Assembly (NCBI RefSeq): GCF_900114315.1
Contig: NZ_FOSQ01000012.1
Span: forward strand, 117,370 to 181,369
Reading direction: 5' to 3'
DNA: 64,000 bases
From: Falsiroseomonas stagni DSM 19981
GTDB lineage: Bacteria > Pseudomonadota > Alphaproteobacteria > Acetobacterales > Acetobacteraceae
How positions within the stretch are numbered: position 1 is the stretch's first letter; each line of letters opens with the position of its first letter. Of the stretch, positions 50,566-60,116 are shown one piece after another. Below the pieces are notes generated by a model that searched no databases, had not been told where the DNA came from, and saw nothing but the letters and a program-made list of their open reading frames with translations. A program made the position numbers and the translations under genes.

Positions 50566-51693
50566 GTGCCCCTTCTCGCCCTCGCCTTCCTCGCCTTCAT
50601 CGGCCTCGGCCTGCCGGACCCGATGCCGGGCAGCCTCTGGCCCTCGCTCCGCCCGCATTACGATGTGCCGAATGCGGCGCTCGGCCTCGTGCTGGCGGCG
50701 GTCGCCACCGGCTATGTGGCGGCGGGTGTGCTGACGGGGCGGATGATCGCGCGCGCCGGCATCGGCGGCGTGCTGGTGGGCAGCCTGGCCGCCACCACCC
50801 TGGCGGCAGCCGGCCAGGCCTTCGCGCCCCCCTGGCTGGGCTTCGTCGCGCTGGCCGTGCTGGCGGGCTTCGGCGGGGGCGCGGTCGATTCGGCCATGAA
50901 CCTCTTCGCCGCATCCCGCTTCAAGCCGGGCCACATGAACTGGCTGCACGGCTTCTGGGGCGTCGGTGCCACGCTCGGCCCCGCCACCGCCGCCGCGCTG
51001 CTGGCGGCTGGCTTCGGCTGGCAGGCCGGCTATGCCGCCGTGGCGCTGGCACTCGGCGCGCTGACGCTCTGTTTCCTCGCGACGCGGGGACGGTGGGAGG
51101 ACGGGTCGGCCCGCCCCGCCGCCGGCCGAGCCACCCCGCTATCCGTGCTGCGCCACCCCGTGGCGCGCCTGCAGGTCGCGGTCTTCTTCCTCTATACGGG
51201 GCTGGAGGCCGGGGCCGGCCAATGGGTCGCCACCATCATGACCGGCGCGCGCGGCGCCACGCCGGCGGAGGGCGCGGTCGCCGCCACCCTGTTCTTCGCG
51301 GCGCTGACCGGCGGTCGCCTGGCGCTGGGCTTCGTGCTGGACCGGATCGGCGCCGACCGCGTGCTGCGCCTGCTGACACCCGTCGCCCTGCTGGCCATGC
51401 TGGCCTTCGCGCTGGGCATCGCGGATCTGGTGGCGCTGGCCGTCTGCGCCCTGGCGCTGGCGCCGATCTTCCCGACCGTGATGGCCCGCACCCCGGCCCG
51501 GGTCGGCCCGGGCCTGGCCGCGCAGGCCGTCGGGGTGCAGGTCGCCGCCGCCACCATCGGCGTCGCCGTCATCCCCGCCGGCCTCGGCCTGGGCGCGGAC
51601 CTGGCCGGCGGGCCCTGGGTGGTGCCGTGGCTGCTGGTGGGGCTGGGCGTGGTGCTGACCGCGATGATCTGGCGGCTGCCGGTGCGGCGGTAG
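50566..51693 (+). CDS. MFS transporter
   Basis: This 375-residue major-facilitator protein has about eleven or twelve hydrophobic helices and the motif GVLTGRMIARAGIGGVL near residue 50. It has a long conserved GGGAVDSAMNLFAASRFKPGHMNWLHGFWGVGATLGP segment, of which NWLHGFWGVGA near residue 125 resembles FucP/GlcP-type sugar transporters. Substrate is unknown. Start is a GTG at 50566 directly at the first helix. It is convergent with the M48 protease gene, which ends at the next base. Confidence 0.88.
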   Translation: MPLLALAFLAFIGLGLPDPMPGSLWPSLRPHYDVPNAALGLVLAAVATGYVAAGVLTGRMIARAGIGGVLVGSLAATTLAAAGQAFAPPWLGFVALAVLAGFGGGAVDSAMNLFAASRFKPGHMNWLHGFWGVGATLGPATAAALLAAGFGWQAGYAAVALALGALTLCFLATRGRWEDGSARPAAGRATPLSVLRHPVARLQVAVFFLYTGLEAGAGQWVATIMTGARGATPAEGAVAATLFFAALTGGRLALGFVLDRIGADRVLRLLTPVALLAMLAFALGIADLVALAVCALALAPIFPTVMARTPARVGPGLAAQAVGVQVAAATIGVAVIPAGLGLGADLAGGPWVVPWLLVGLGVVLTAMIWRLPVRR

Positions 51694-52506
51694 CTACACC
51701 CCCCGCCGCGGCGGCAGCGCCCCGTTGCTGCGCGCCAGGTCGCGCATCGCCTCATCCCACCCCGCCACCCGTTCCGGCCCCGCCGGGTGACTGTCCAGGA
51801 TCCCCGTCTCCATCCGCCCCGACAGCCGCGCCATGGTGACGAGGAAGCCCCGCGCCTTCCCCAGATCCACCCCCGCCCGATAGAGGATCGCCGCCGCCAA
51901 ATAGTCGGCCTCCCGCTCCTGCTCCTTGGAGAAGGCCAGCCGCCCGACGGCACCGCCGAGATTGGCCCCGCTTTCGACGCTGCGCCGCGCCGCGCGGGCG
52001 CTGACGGGGCCCGACGCCGCCGCCGCCAACGTCGCCGCCGCCATCACCGCCGCGCCGATCATGCTGCCAATCGCCCGCGCATCCCCGCTGTTGGCGACAT
52101 GATTGGCGGCGTGGTGGCCCATCTCATGCCCGATGACGAGGGCGACCTCCTCCTCATTCGCCGCGTATTCCATGATGCCCTGGTTGATGACGATGCGGCC
52201 ATCGCCACCCGCACCGGCATTCAGGGTCCGGTCGCGGCTGGTCCGAACCTCCCACCGGCAGACGCCCACCGCCATTTCCTGGCACAGCCGCGTGGCACTG
52301 GGCCGGATGCGCGCCAGGGCGGATCGCATCATCGCCTGCGCATCGCGTTCCGACACCGGGCGTCGGATCGGCGCGCCGCCGGCCTCCGCCACCTCCGCCT
52401 GCGCCAGCCCGAGCTGCGTGCCCGTGACCGGCGGCACCTGGTGCACCGCGCCGGCACAGCCGCAGAGCATCCCGCCGCCGGCCAGGAAAAGACGCCGTCC
52501 CATCAT
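51694..52506 (-). CDS. M48 family zinc metalloprotease
   Basis: This 270-residue periplasmic or membrane-attached peptidase has the zinc motif GHEMGHHAANHVA near residue 126 and, downstream, EQEREADYLAA with the third ligand glutamate. The N-terminus (MGRRLFLAGGGMLCGCAG) looks like a twin-arginine or lipoprotein leader with a cysteine at the lipobox position. The ATG at 52506 has GGAGG eight bases upstream and is preferred to the longer frame. Related to BepA/YcaL-type proteases that handle outer-membrane protein quality control. Transcription is convergent with the MFS gene. Confidence 0.9.
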   Translation of the reverse strand: MMGRRLFLAGGGMLCGCAGAVHQVPPVTGTQLGLAQAEVAEAGGAPIRRPVSERDAQAMMRSALARIRPSATRLCQEMAVGVCRWEVRTSRDRTLNAGAGGDGRIVINQGIMEYAANEEEVALVIGHEMGHHAANHVANSGDARAIGSMIGAAVMAAATLAAAASGPVSARAARRSVESGANLGGAVGRLAFSKEQEREADYLAAAILYRAGVDLGKARGFLVTMARLSGRMETGILDSHPAGPERVAGWDEAMRDLARSNGALPPRRGV

Positions 52507-52618
52507 GGGGCGGACCTCCGCTGATCCGTTCTGTTCGGCGAACAATGGCGTGGGGCGGCGCCGGCGGGGAAGTGGATTCGCCAGGCGACGGTCGCCCGCA
52601 CCGCGCTATTCTGGACGC

Positions 52619-53320
52619 ATGACCCCGCGAAACATCGTCATCCTGACCGGCGCTGGCATCTCCGCCGAATCGGGCCTCGCCACCTTCCGCGACAAGGACG
52701 GCCTCTGGTCGAAGGTCCGGATCGAGGATGTTGCGACGCCCGAGGCCTTCGCCCGCGATCCGGCCCGCGTCCACGCCTTCTACAATGCCCGCCGCGCGCA
52801 GATCCGCGACCCCGCCATCGCCCCCAACGCCGCCCACCTCGCGCTGGCCGAACTCGATGCGCGCTGGCCCGGGGAGCTGCTGCTGGTGACGCAGAATGTC
52901 GATGACCTCCACGCCCGCGCGGGGTCCCGCCGGATGGTCGCGATGCATGGCGAACTCGCGAAAGCCCGCTGCCTGGAATGCGAGGCCGTGCACCCCTGGG
53001 TCGAGGACCTGTCCACCGCCACCCCCTGCCCCGCCTGCGGCAAGACCGGCGGCATGCGCCCGCACATCGTCTGGTTCGGGGAGATGCCGATGCAGATGGA
53101 CCGCATCGGCGCGGCGCTCGAAGCCTGCGACCTCTTCGTCTCCATCGGCACCTCCGGCAACGTCTATCCGGCGGCGGGCTTCGTGGCGGAGGTCGCGGGC
53201 CATGCCCGGACGCTGGAGCTGAACCTGGAGCCGAGTGCCGGCCGAAGCCGCTTCGATGAGGCGCGGCACGGCCCGGCCACCAGGCTGGTGCCGGATTTCG
53301 TGAGGGCGTTGCTGGCATGA
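52619..53320 (+). CDS. cobB: NAD-dependent protein deacylase, sirtuin family (CobB type)
   Basis: The 233-residue sirtuin removes acyl groups from lysines using NAD. It has the NAD motif ILTGAGISAESGLATFRD (residues 8-25), QNVDDLHARAG near 92, the catalytic histidine in AMHGEL near 110 and a zinc site CLECE ... CPAC. The motif FYNARRAQI near 61 has the Tyr-xx-Arg pair typical of desuccinylating class III sirtuins. An in-frame upstream extension overlaps the protease gene on the other strand and is rejected. Its stop is followed at once by an ATACCCACG motif and repeat A2. Confidence 0.93.
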   Translation: MTPRNIVILTGAGISAESGLATFRDKDGLWSKVRIEDVATPEAFARDPARVHAFYNARRAQIRDPAIAPNAAHLALAELDARWPGELLLVTQNVDDLHARAGSRRMVAMHGELAKARCLECEAVHPWVEDLSTATPCPACGKTGGMRPHIVWFGEMPMQMDRIGAALEACDLFVSIGTSGNVYPAAGFVAEVAGHARTLELNLEPSAGRSRFDEARHGPATRLVPDFVRALLA

Positions 53321-53379
53321 TACCCACGGCCGCCTGCAGCGACTCGTTGGTATCTTTTTCATGTCCCCAAGCGCCGGGC

Positions 53380-53452
53380 GCCCGCTCCGCGGGCTTGGCT
53401 CGCCGCATTTGCGGCGGGCGCCATTCGGCGCCTCGGCCGGCCTTGCCGGCCG
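53380..53452 (+). repeat. Family A four-hairpin intergenic repeat, copy A2
   Basis: The hairpins are GCCCGC/GCGGGC (53380-53394, loop TCC), CGCCGC/GCGGCG (53401-53416, loop ATTT), GGCGCC/GGCGCC (53417-53432, loop ATTC) and CGGCCGGC/GCCGGCCG (53434-53452, loop CTT). It is separated from an ATACCCACG ... CGTTGGTAT near-inverted repeat (53320-53353) by 26 bases. It sits between two plus-strand genes, so it is not restricted to convergent ends. Confidence 0.85.
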
Positions 53453-53477
53453 CGGGTCACCCTGTCAGGCGGTTGGC

Positions 53478-54525
53478 ATGACCCCGCTTTATCGCTTCGC
53501 GGCCGTGCTGCTGCTCTCGGCCACCACGGCGCAGGCGCAGCCCGCTGCCGCCCCGCCGAGCGTCCTTGCCTGCGACCGCGCCGCCGCCGCGCCGCATGAC
53601 CCGACCCGGCCCGAAGGCGTGCCCGGCGTGGCGTTCGACCTGCTCGACCCTGCCGATACGCCCGCCTGCGAACAGGCCCTTCGCGACGCGCCCGGCGAGC
53701 CGCGCCTGCCCTTCCAGCTCGCCCGCCTGCGAGAACGCGCGGGGCAGGAGGCGGAGGCCCTGGCCCTGTACCGGGAGGCCGCGCGGGCCGGCCACGTCGC
53801 CGCCGCCCGGCGATGGGCCCGGATGGCCCCGCCCGGCTCGCCGGATGTCGCCGAGTCCCTCCGGCTGCTGCGGCAGGCCGCCGAGGGAGGGAGCGACCTT
53901 GCCCTGATCGGCCTTGCGGAGTTGCTGGCCTTCGGCGCGCCCGGCGTCCCACGGGATGAGCCGGAGGCGCTGCGGCTGCTGCGCCGCGCAGGGCGGCACG
54001 CCGGAAGCGATCTTCGCCCTCGCCCTGCTGCGCATGGGCGACCATCAGGCCCCCTTCGGCCGGGGCGCCGCCTATATCGTGGACCAGATCGAGGGCGCGC
54101 GCCTGATCCGCCTGGCGGCGGAGCGTGGCTACGCGCCGGCGCAGTCGCGCCTCGCCTTGCTCCACCAGCACGGCCTCGTCGTGAATGGCGAGACGATCGT
54201 CACGGAGGATGAGGCGGAGGCGCTCCGCCTCTATCGCCTGGCTGCGGCGGGTGGCGACCTCTTCGCCCTCAACAGCATCGGCGTCTTCCATGAGCAAGGG
54301 CTGGGCGGCCTGGCGCGGGACGATGCCGAGGCGCTGCGCCATTACCGCCTGGCCGCCGCGCGCGGCGACGACATCGCGATGTTCAACCTCGGCCGCTTCG
54401 CCCTGGAGGGGCGCGGCGGCCAGCCGCCCGACCGGGACGCCGGGATCGCCTGGCACCGCCAGGCCGCGCGCGCCGGCAATCTTGGATCCGGACTGGCCCT
54501 GCGGGCGCTCGGCCTGGACTGGTAG
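53478..54525 (+). pseudogene. Sel1-like (TPR) repeat secreted protein, broken by a frameshift
   Basis: The 5' part (from ATG 53478) encodes a leader (LYRFAAVLLLSATTAQAQ), then Sel1-type helical repeats such as EAEALALYREAARAGHVAAARRWARM and SPDVAESLRLLRQAAEGGSDLAL, up to ALRLLRRA at 53990. There the frame goes out of register. The homologous continuation lies in the +1 frame, from GGTPEAIFALALLRMGD (53992) to ALGLDW and a stop at 54525, with three more repeats (EALRLYRLAAAGGDLFALNSIG; EALRHYRLAAARGDDIAMFNLG). The two halves fit one protein of about 345 residues. It may be a real one-base mutation or a sequence error. Confidence 0.85.
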
Positions 54526-54549
54526 GGCCGGCACCGCCCAGTCTGGCGC

Positions 54550-55257
54550 ATGCGCCCCAAGCTGATCCTCGCCCTGCTCCTCCCGGCCGTCACCGCGGCG
54601 CAGCCCCTGCCTCGCCCCGGCCTCGACCCGGCGGCGGAGGCCCGCCAGGCCGTCGATATCCGCGCCGCCCCCTGGTCCAGCCTGGTGCGCGTGCAGACCG
54701 AGGCCGGCACGCGCTGCACCGGCGCCCTGATCGCCCCCGATCGCGTGCTGACCGCGGCCCATTGCCTGGTGGCGCCGCAAACCGGCAATCCGGTGCTGGC
54801 CAGCCGCACCCATGTGCTGGCCGGCTATGATCGCGGCGAATTCCGCGCCCATGCGACGGCGCGGGAGATCCGCCTCGGCCCGGGCTTCGACCCGGCCTCG
54901 CGCGGGCCTTTCGGCGCGGATTGGGCGCTGCTGCGCCTCGCCGCCCCACTGCCCGGCCCCGTTCTGCCGCGCGCGGCCCTACCCGCCGCCGGCACGCCCG
55001 CCATGCTGGCCGGCTTCCAGCAGGACCGCGCCCATGTGCTGCTGGCCGACACGAATTGCGCCATCGCGGCGCCGCTGCGGGACGAGGCGCATCGCCTGCT
55101 GATCCGCCATGGCTGCGCCGCCACGCGCGGCGCCTCCGGCGGTCCGCTGCTGGTCAGGCAGGGGGATGGCTGGGCCATCGCCGGCATCGCCGCCGGCGCG
55201 CAGCGCCAGGCCCGCGGCGGCTTGGCCGTGGCGCTGGAGGGGCTGGATCTCGATTGA
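54550..55257 (+). CDS. Secreted trypsin-like serine protease
   Basis: This 235-residue S1-family protease has a leader (KLILALLLPAVTAAQPLP) and the catalytic histidine in LTAAHCLVAP near residue 76. The aspartate is in DWALLRLAAP near 125 and the nucleophile serine in GASGGPLL near 197. No propeptide or C-terminal extra domain is visible. It lies 24 bases after the Sel1-type gene and may be co-transcribed. About 190 bases of AT-richer DNA with a small GTATT/AATAC inverted repeat separate it from the convergent histidine kinase gene. Confidence 0.9.
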   Translation: MRPKLILALLLPAVTAAQPLPRPGLDPAAEARQAVDIRAAPWSSLVRVQTEAGTRCTGALIAPDRVLTAAHCLVAPQTGNPVLASRTHVLAGYDRGEFRAHATAREIRLGPGFDPASRGPFGADWALLRLAAPLPGPVLPRAALPAAGTPAMLAGFQQDRAHVLLADTNCAIAAPLRDEAHRLLIRHGCAATRGASGGPLLVRQGDGWAIAGIAAGAQRQARGGLAVALEGLDLD

Positions 55258-55443
55258 CCGCCAGCGGCACCAAGGATAATATGCCTAAATCCCCGGCCGG
55301 GCCATGCCCACCCACCCCGCCGCCCGCCAGCCCCGTGCCCCGAAATGCGGTTCTAAACACGCATAAATGGCATAATCGGCTAAAAGGGCAGTATTCCTAA
55401 AAAATACCGCGATTGGCCCGCCAGGCCCTTGATTCCGCAGGGA

Positions 55444-58095
55444 TCACGCGGCCTGGGACCCCGCCGCCTTCGGCGCCAGGCCCAGCTTGCGCAGCAGCAG
55501 GTCCCGCTGCACGGGCTTGCCCACATAATCGTCCATCCCCGCCTCCCGGCATTGCCGTTCGAATTCGGGGCCGACTGCGGCGGTCAGGCCGATGATATGG
55601 GTGCGGCGGTTGGGGCCGGGATGGCCGCGGATGCCGCGCGTGGCTTCCAGCCCGTCCATCACGGGCATCTGCAGGTCCATCAGGATCACGTCGTACTGCG
55701 CGGCGCGGGCGGCGGTCACGGCCTGCTGGCCATCGCCCGCCACCACCACGGAAGCGCCGGCACGGCTCAGGATGGTCTTCATCACCAGCTGGTTGGTCGG
55801 GTTGTCCTCCACCAGCAGCACCCGCACCTGCGGCCCCGGCGCGGCATCGACGGCGACCGGCGCCTCCACCCGGGGGGCGGGCGCGGCCACGGGTCGGGGC
55901 GGCGCCAGCGCCACCAGCAGCGCGTCCCGCAGCCTGGTCGGCAAGGCGGGCTTCAGCAGCAGCCCGTCCAGCACGCCCTGGCCGTTGGCTTCCCGCGAAT
56001 CGGTGGAGCCGGAGGCGCAGAGCAGCAGGCGCGGCCGGCCGAAGGCGTCCCATTCCTGCCGGATGCGCCGCGCGAGGGCGAGCCCGTCGCCATCCGGCAA
56101 CTGCCCGTCCAGCACCGCGGCCTCGAACGGCCGGCCCTGGGACGCCGCCTGGCGCAGCGCCGCCAGCGCGGTGCCGCCATCGGCCACCGCGATCGCCTCC
56201 GCCCCCATGCCGGCGAGTTGCCGGACCATGATCTCCCGGTTCAGGGGCAAATCGTCCACCACCAGGATGCGGCGGCCGGCCAGGCCCGTCAGCGGCAGCT
56301 GGTCGCCCTCCACCCGCCCGATCTTGACGGTGAAGCGGAAGATGCTGCCGCCGCCATTGCGCACGCCGGCCAGGCGCGGCACCGCCTCGATGCCCCCGCC
56401 CATCTCCTCGGCGAGTTTCTTGCAGATCGCGAGGCCGAGGCCCGTGCCGCCATACTTCCGGCGAATGGAGGCATCGGCCTGGGTGAAGCGTTCGAAGAGC
56501 ATGCCGATCTTGTCGCGCTCGATCCCGATCCCGGTGTCGGAGACGGAGACGCGCAGCCGCCAGTAATCCAGCTCCGCCTCAATGGAGATCGCGACCTGGA
56601 TCCAGCCGGTCTCCGTGAACTTGATGGCGTTGCCCACCAGGTTGAACAGCATCTGCCGGATGCGCCCGGGGTCGCCCACCACCTTGTGGGGCAGGTCGGG
56701 GGCGAGCGCGCAGACCAGTTCCACCCCCTTCGCGGCCGCGCGGGGGGCAAACAGCTCCACGATCGTGGCGATCTCCTGCTCCACGTTGAAGGGCACGCTT
56801 TCCAGTTGCAGCGCGCCGGCTTCGAGCTTGGAGAAGTCGAGGATGTCGTTCAGCACCATCATCAGGTGCTCGGCGCTGCCCTGGATCGTCTCCGCATAGC
56901 GGCGCTGCACGGGGTCGAGGCCCGTGTCCAGCAGCAGGCCGGTCATGCCGATCACGCCGTTCATCGGCGTGCGGATCTCATGGCTCATGGAGGCGAGGAA
57001 TTCCTCCTTCGCCCGGCTGGCGGCGACGGCGGCGCGTTCGCTCTCCGTCAGGCGCTGGCCCTGCATCTTGAGGGCCTGGGCCTGGCGCACCAGCAGCCAC
57101 AGCGCCACCAGCGTGACCACCGCGGCGGCGGCGACGCCCGCGGCCAGCAGGGCGCCGAGGCGATTGGCGGTATCCAGCGCATCGACGCGGCTGCGCGCCG
57201 TCTCCACCACGAAGGTGCCCTGGCGGGTGACGGCGAAGGAGGCGACGACCTCCGACGCATCCTGGTCCACGCCGGCCCAGGTCCCGGTCTCCCGCCGCGG
57301 CAGGAAGTCCCGGAAGATCCAGGAGGATGAATTGAGCTCCCCCACCCCCTGCGTCGCGCCGTCGGACCGCGCCAGCAGCAGGCCCTGGAAGGAATGGACG
57401 CGGACGATGGCGCCGAAGGCATCGGCATGGCGCCGCGCCACGCCCACCAGATAGTCCGGGTTCAGCACGACGACGATGGCGCCCTGGAATTCGCCCCGCG
57501 CGCCGCGCATCGCGCGGGCATAGGGGATGGAATAGAGCCCGCCGGCCTGGGCGATGGTCCGCCCCTGCGGCCCGATGAAGCGCCCCGGTTCCGGCGCGCC
57601 GAGCCGCAGCGCCTGGTTGCCGAAGCGCAGCAGGCGGAACCATTCGCGGTCCGCTACCGATGCCTCCCGCAGCCCCTCCACGGAACTCGCGATGATGAAG
57701 CCCTGCGCGTCCGTGATCAGCAGGGCGCGCATCTGCGGCACATCCCGGATCCGGCCGGTGATCTGGCGGGTGACGGTGGCGGGGTCGGTCTCCACCAGCC
57801 GCTCCGCCACGTCCATCACGACCAGGTCCACGGTCTGCATCGCGCGGGTCAGCTGGTCCGCCAGCCCGGCGGCCACGCCCTGGGTCAACCGTTCCGCTTC
57901 CGCGATGGCATCCTGTTGGCCGCGGTGCATTAAGATGCTGTAGATGCCCAGCAGGCATAGGGCGACGAGGCCGACCGCCGCCGAGAAGAGCAGCCACGGG
58001 CGCGGCTCGCTTGGCTTCGGCGCACCGAGGCCAAGAGAACGCCTGAAGGCGGCACGGAGTAGGGCGATGCGTGGGACCATCTTTGCGACAGCCAT
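55444..58095 (-). CDS. Hybrid sensor histidine kinase with two receiver domains
   Basis: The 883-residue membrane sensor has helices near residues 35-56 and 311-333 that flank a periplasmic dCache-like domain ([44 protein letters not shown]). The cytoplasmic part holds a HisKA phosphoacceptor [16 protein letters not shown] near 370, an ATPase domain ([31 protein letters not shown]), and two receivers. The first ([13 protein letters not shown] ... [13 protein letters not shown]) lacks the usual MDxxMP form but keeps DD and D. The second ([13 protein letters not shown] ... [13 protein letters not shown]) is canonical. Its ATG region overlaps the divergent binding-protein gene by 29 bases, suggesting a link. 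Confidence 0.93.
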   Translation of the reverse strand: MAVAKMVPRIALLRAAFRRSLGLGAPKPSEPRPWLLFSAAVGLVALCLLGIYSILMHRGQQDAIAEAERLTQGVAAGLADQLTRAMQTVDLVVMDVAERLVETDPATVTRQITGRIRDVPQMRALLITDAQGFIIASSVEGLREASVADREWFRLLRFGNQALRLGAPEPGRFIGPQGRTIAQAGGLYSIPYARAMRGARGEFQGAIVVVLNPDYLVGVARRHADAFGAIVRVHSFQGLLLARSDGATQGVGELNSSSWIFRDFLPRRETGTWAGVDQDASEVVASFAVTRQGTFVVETARSRVDALDTANRLGALLAAGVAAAAVVTLVALWLLVRQAQALKMQGQRLTESERAAVAASRAKEEFLASMSHEIRTPMNGVIGMTGLLLDTGLDPVQRRYAETIQGSAEHLMMVLNDILDFSKLEAGALQLESVPFNVEQEIATIVELFAPRAAAKGVELVCALAPDLPHKVVGDPGRIRQMLFNLVGNAIKFTETGWIQVAISIEAELDYWRLRVSVSDTGIGIERDKIGMLFERFTQADASIRRKYGGTGLGLAICKKLAEEMGGGIEAVPRLAGVRNGGGSIFRFTVKIGRVEGDQLPLTGLAGRRILVVDDLPLNREIMVRQLAGMGAEAIAVADGGTALAALRQAASQGRPFEAAVLDGQLPDGDGLALARRIRQEWDAFGRPRLLLCASGSTDSREANGQGVLDGLLLKPALPTRLRDALLVALAPPRPVAAPAPRVEAPVAVDAAPGPQVRVLLVEDNPTNQLVMKTILSRAGASVVVAGDGQQAVTAARAAQYDVILMDLQMPVMDGLEATRGIRGHPGPNRRTHIIGLTAAVGPEFERQCREAGMDDYVGKPVQRDLLLRKLGLAPKAAGSQAA

Positions 58096-58981
58096 TATCG
58101 GCCTGTTCGTCTTTTTTTGCGAGCGCGGTGAAGGCGTTCTGGCGCAAACAACGATACCGCAACAGTCCGGCTCCGGTACACCCTTGATTCCGGCTCAGAA
58201 TCCGCCGGCCATCCCGAACACCGCTGCGGCCACGCCCCCCGCCGCCGCCCCGGCAAGGGCGGAGCGACTGCCCATTATTCGCGCCAGAGGCGAAGTCCGG
58301 GTCTGCATGTGGCCGGAATACTTCGCCATCTCCTACCGCAACCCGCGGAACGGGGAGCTGGAGGGGATCGACATCGACATGGCCCGCGCGCTCGCCGCCC
58401 GGCTGAATGTCCGCCTGACCTTCGTCGAGACGAATTTCGGCGAGTTCATGGACAGGATCGACGACGGCGCCTGCGACATCGCCATGATGGCGGTGGGCAT
58501 CACCCCGCCGCGGGCGCAGCGGATCGCCTTCTCCAAGCCCTACCTGGCCAGCCCCGTCTATGCGGTGACGACGCGCACCAACACCCGCATCCAGGCCTGG
58601 CGGGACATCGACAGCCCCGGCACCGTGGTCGCGGTGGCCGCCGGCACCATCATGGAACCGCTGATGCGCGATTCGCTCCGCAACGCGGAACTCATGGTCG
58701 TGCGCATGCCGCGGACGCGGGAGGGGGAGATCCTGTCCGGTCGCGCCGACGTCTTCATGTCCGACTACCCCTACACCCGCCGCATGGTGCTGATGCATGA
58801 CTGGGCCCGCGTCATCGACCCGCCCGGCCGCTTCGGGGAAACGCTCTACGCCTACGCCGTGCAGCGCAACGACCCGGCCTGGCTGAACGAGGTGAATGCC
58901 TTCCTGGAACGCGCGCGGCTGGACGGCACCATCACCCGGTCCGCCACCCGCCACGGGCTGGCACCCATCCTGCTGCCCTGA
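58067..58981 (+). CDS. Amino-acid-type periplasmic binding protein (SBP family 3)
   Basis: This 304-residue protein has a leader ([23 protein letters not shown]) and a low-complexity Pro/Ala linker. The family-3 domain follows: [66 protein letters not shown] and [11 protein letters not shown]. No transporter genes are adjacent. The ATG at 58067 has GGAG about 7 bases upstream and is preferred to a longer frame to 57944 that would run antisense into the kinase. Its start overlaps that of the divergent hybrid kinase by 29 bases, so it might be the sensor's ligand-binding partner. Confidence 0.88.
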   Translation: MRGTIFATAIIGLFVFFCERGEGVLAQTTIPQQSGSGTPLIPAQNPPAIPNTAAATPPAAAPARAERLPIIRARGEVRVCMWPEYFAISYRNPRNGELEGIDIDMARALAARLNVRLTFVETNFGEFMDRIDDGACDIAMMAVGITPPRAQRIAFSKPYLASPVYAVTTRTNTRIQAWRDIDSPGTVVAVAAGTIMEPLMRDSLRNAELMVVRMPRTREGEILSGRADVFMSDYPYTRRMVLMHDWARVIDPPGRFGETLYAYAVQRNDPAWLNEVNAFLERARLDGTITRSATRHGLAPILLP

Positions 58982-59078
58982 GCGAGGCGGCGGGAGTCGC
59001 CTGCCCGGGGTCGCTTGCGGGCCGCCGCGGGCGCTGTCACATGACCGTCACTTAACGACCCAAACGGGAGACGACGTC

Positions 59079-60050
59079 ATGTTCACCCGCCGCCGCGCGC
59101 TGACGGCCGCCCTCGCCGCCCCTGCCCTGCTGCCGCGCGTCGCCGCCGCGCAGGTCGCCTGGACCCCCGACCGGGGCCTGACCATGATTGTCGCCTTCGC
59201 CGCCGGCGGGGGCACGGACCTCGCGGCGCGGACCATCGCGCGGTTCATGGAACGCGACCTCGGCCAGCCCGTGGTGGTGCTAAACCGCCCCGGCGCGGGG
59301 GGCGAGATCGGCTTCACCGAACTGGCCCGCGCGCGGCCGGACGGCCTCACCATCGGCTTCATCAACACGCCCCATATCGTCACGCTGCCGATCGAGCGGC
59401 GGACGCGCTTCCAGCTCTCCGACTTCACGCTGATCGGCAACATCGTGGACGATCCGGGCGGGCTCTGGGTGATGGCCGACAGCCCCTACCGGACGCTGGA
59501 GGATCTGCTGGCCGCAGCCCGCGCGCGGCCGGAGACGATCGGCTACGGCACCACCGGCATCGGGTCCGACGACCACCTGGCGATGCTGGCGCTGGAACGG
59601 GCGAGCGGCGCCAAGTTCCTCCATGTGCCCTTCGGCGGCAGCGCCCAGGTCAAGCAGAACCTCCTCTCCCGCGCCATTCCGGTCGGCGTGATGAATGTGG
59701 CGGAGGGGGTGAACGAGATGAACCAGGGCGTGCTGCGGCCCCTGGCGCAAATGGGGGAGACGCGGTGGCAGCCCCTCGCGCAGGTGCCGACGCTGCGGGA
59801 GAAGGGCTTCGACGTGATCGAGGGTTCGATGCGCGGCATGGCGGCCCCCGCCGGGCTGCCGGCCCCCGTGCTGGAACGCCTGGCGCTGTCCGTCCGCCGC
59901 ACGGTGGAACATCCGGAGTTCCAGGCATCCGCCGTGCAGCAGAACCTGCCGCTGCGCTTCCTGGCGCCCGATGCCTATGCGGCGGAGCTGCGCGCGCTGC
60001 AGACGCGGTACCAGACCCTCTGGAACGCCCATCCCTGGCGGGAGGGCTGA
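59079..60050 (+). CDS. Bug family tripartite tricarboxylate transporter receptor
   Basis: This 323-residue secreted receptor has a leader with RRRALTAALAAPALLPRVAAAQ (Tat-like). The Bug/TctC fold follows: LTMIVAFAAGGGTDLAARTIARFM, PVVVLNRPGAGGEIGF, RPDGLTIGFINTP, GYGTTGIGSDDHL and LHVPFGGSAQ. Such proteins bind carboxylates and often occur without transport partners in Acetobacteraceae and Burkholderiales. No TctAB membrane subunits are encoded nearby. GGGAG lies 10 bases before the ATG. Confidence 0.92.
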   Translation: MFTRRRALTAALAAPALLPRVAAAQVAWTPDRGLTMIVAFAAGGGTDLAARTIARFMERDLGQPVVVLNRPGAGGEIGFTELARARPDGLTIGFINTPHIVTLPIERRTRFQLSDFTLIGNIVDDPGGLWVMADSPYRTLEDLLAAARARPETIGYGTTGIGSDDHLAMLALERASGAKFLHVPFGGSAQVKQNLLSRAIPVGVMNVAEGVNEMNQGVLRPLAQMGETRWQPLAQVPTLREKGFDVIEGSMRGMAAPAGLPAPVLERLALSVRRTVEHPEFQASAVQQNLPLRFLAPDAYAAELRALQTRYQTLWNAHPWREG

Positions 60051-60116
60051 TCGCTTCCCGCTGGCCCCGGGACGCGCGGCGGGCTTTACTGAAAAAAACC
60101 CCGCTGGAGGAAACGA

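Noticed and set aside
57944..58066. Longer start for the family-3 binding protein
   Set aside because: It would place a charged 40-residue segment before the signal peptide and run antisense into the kinase; the ATG at 58067 has its own ribosome site.
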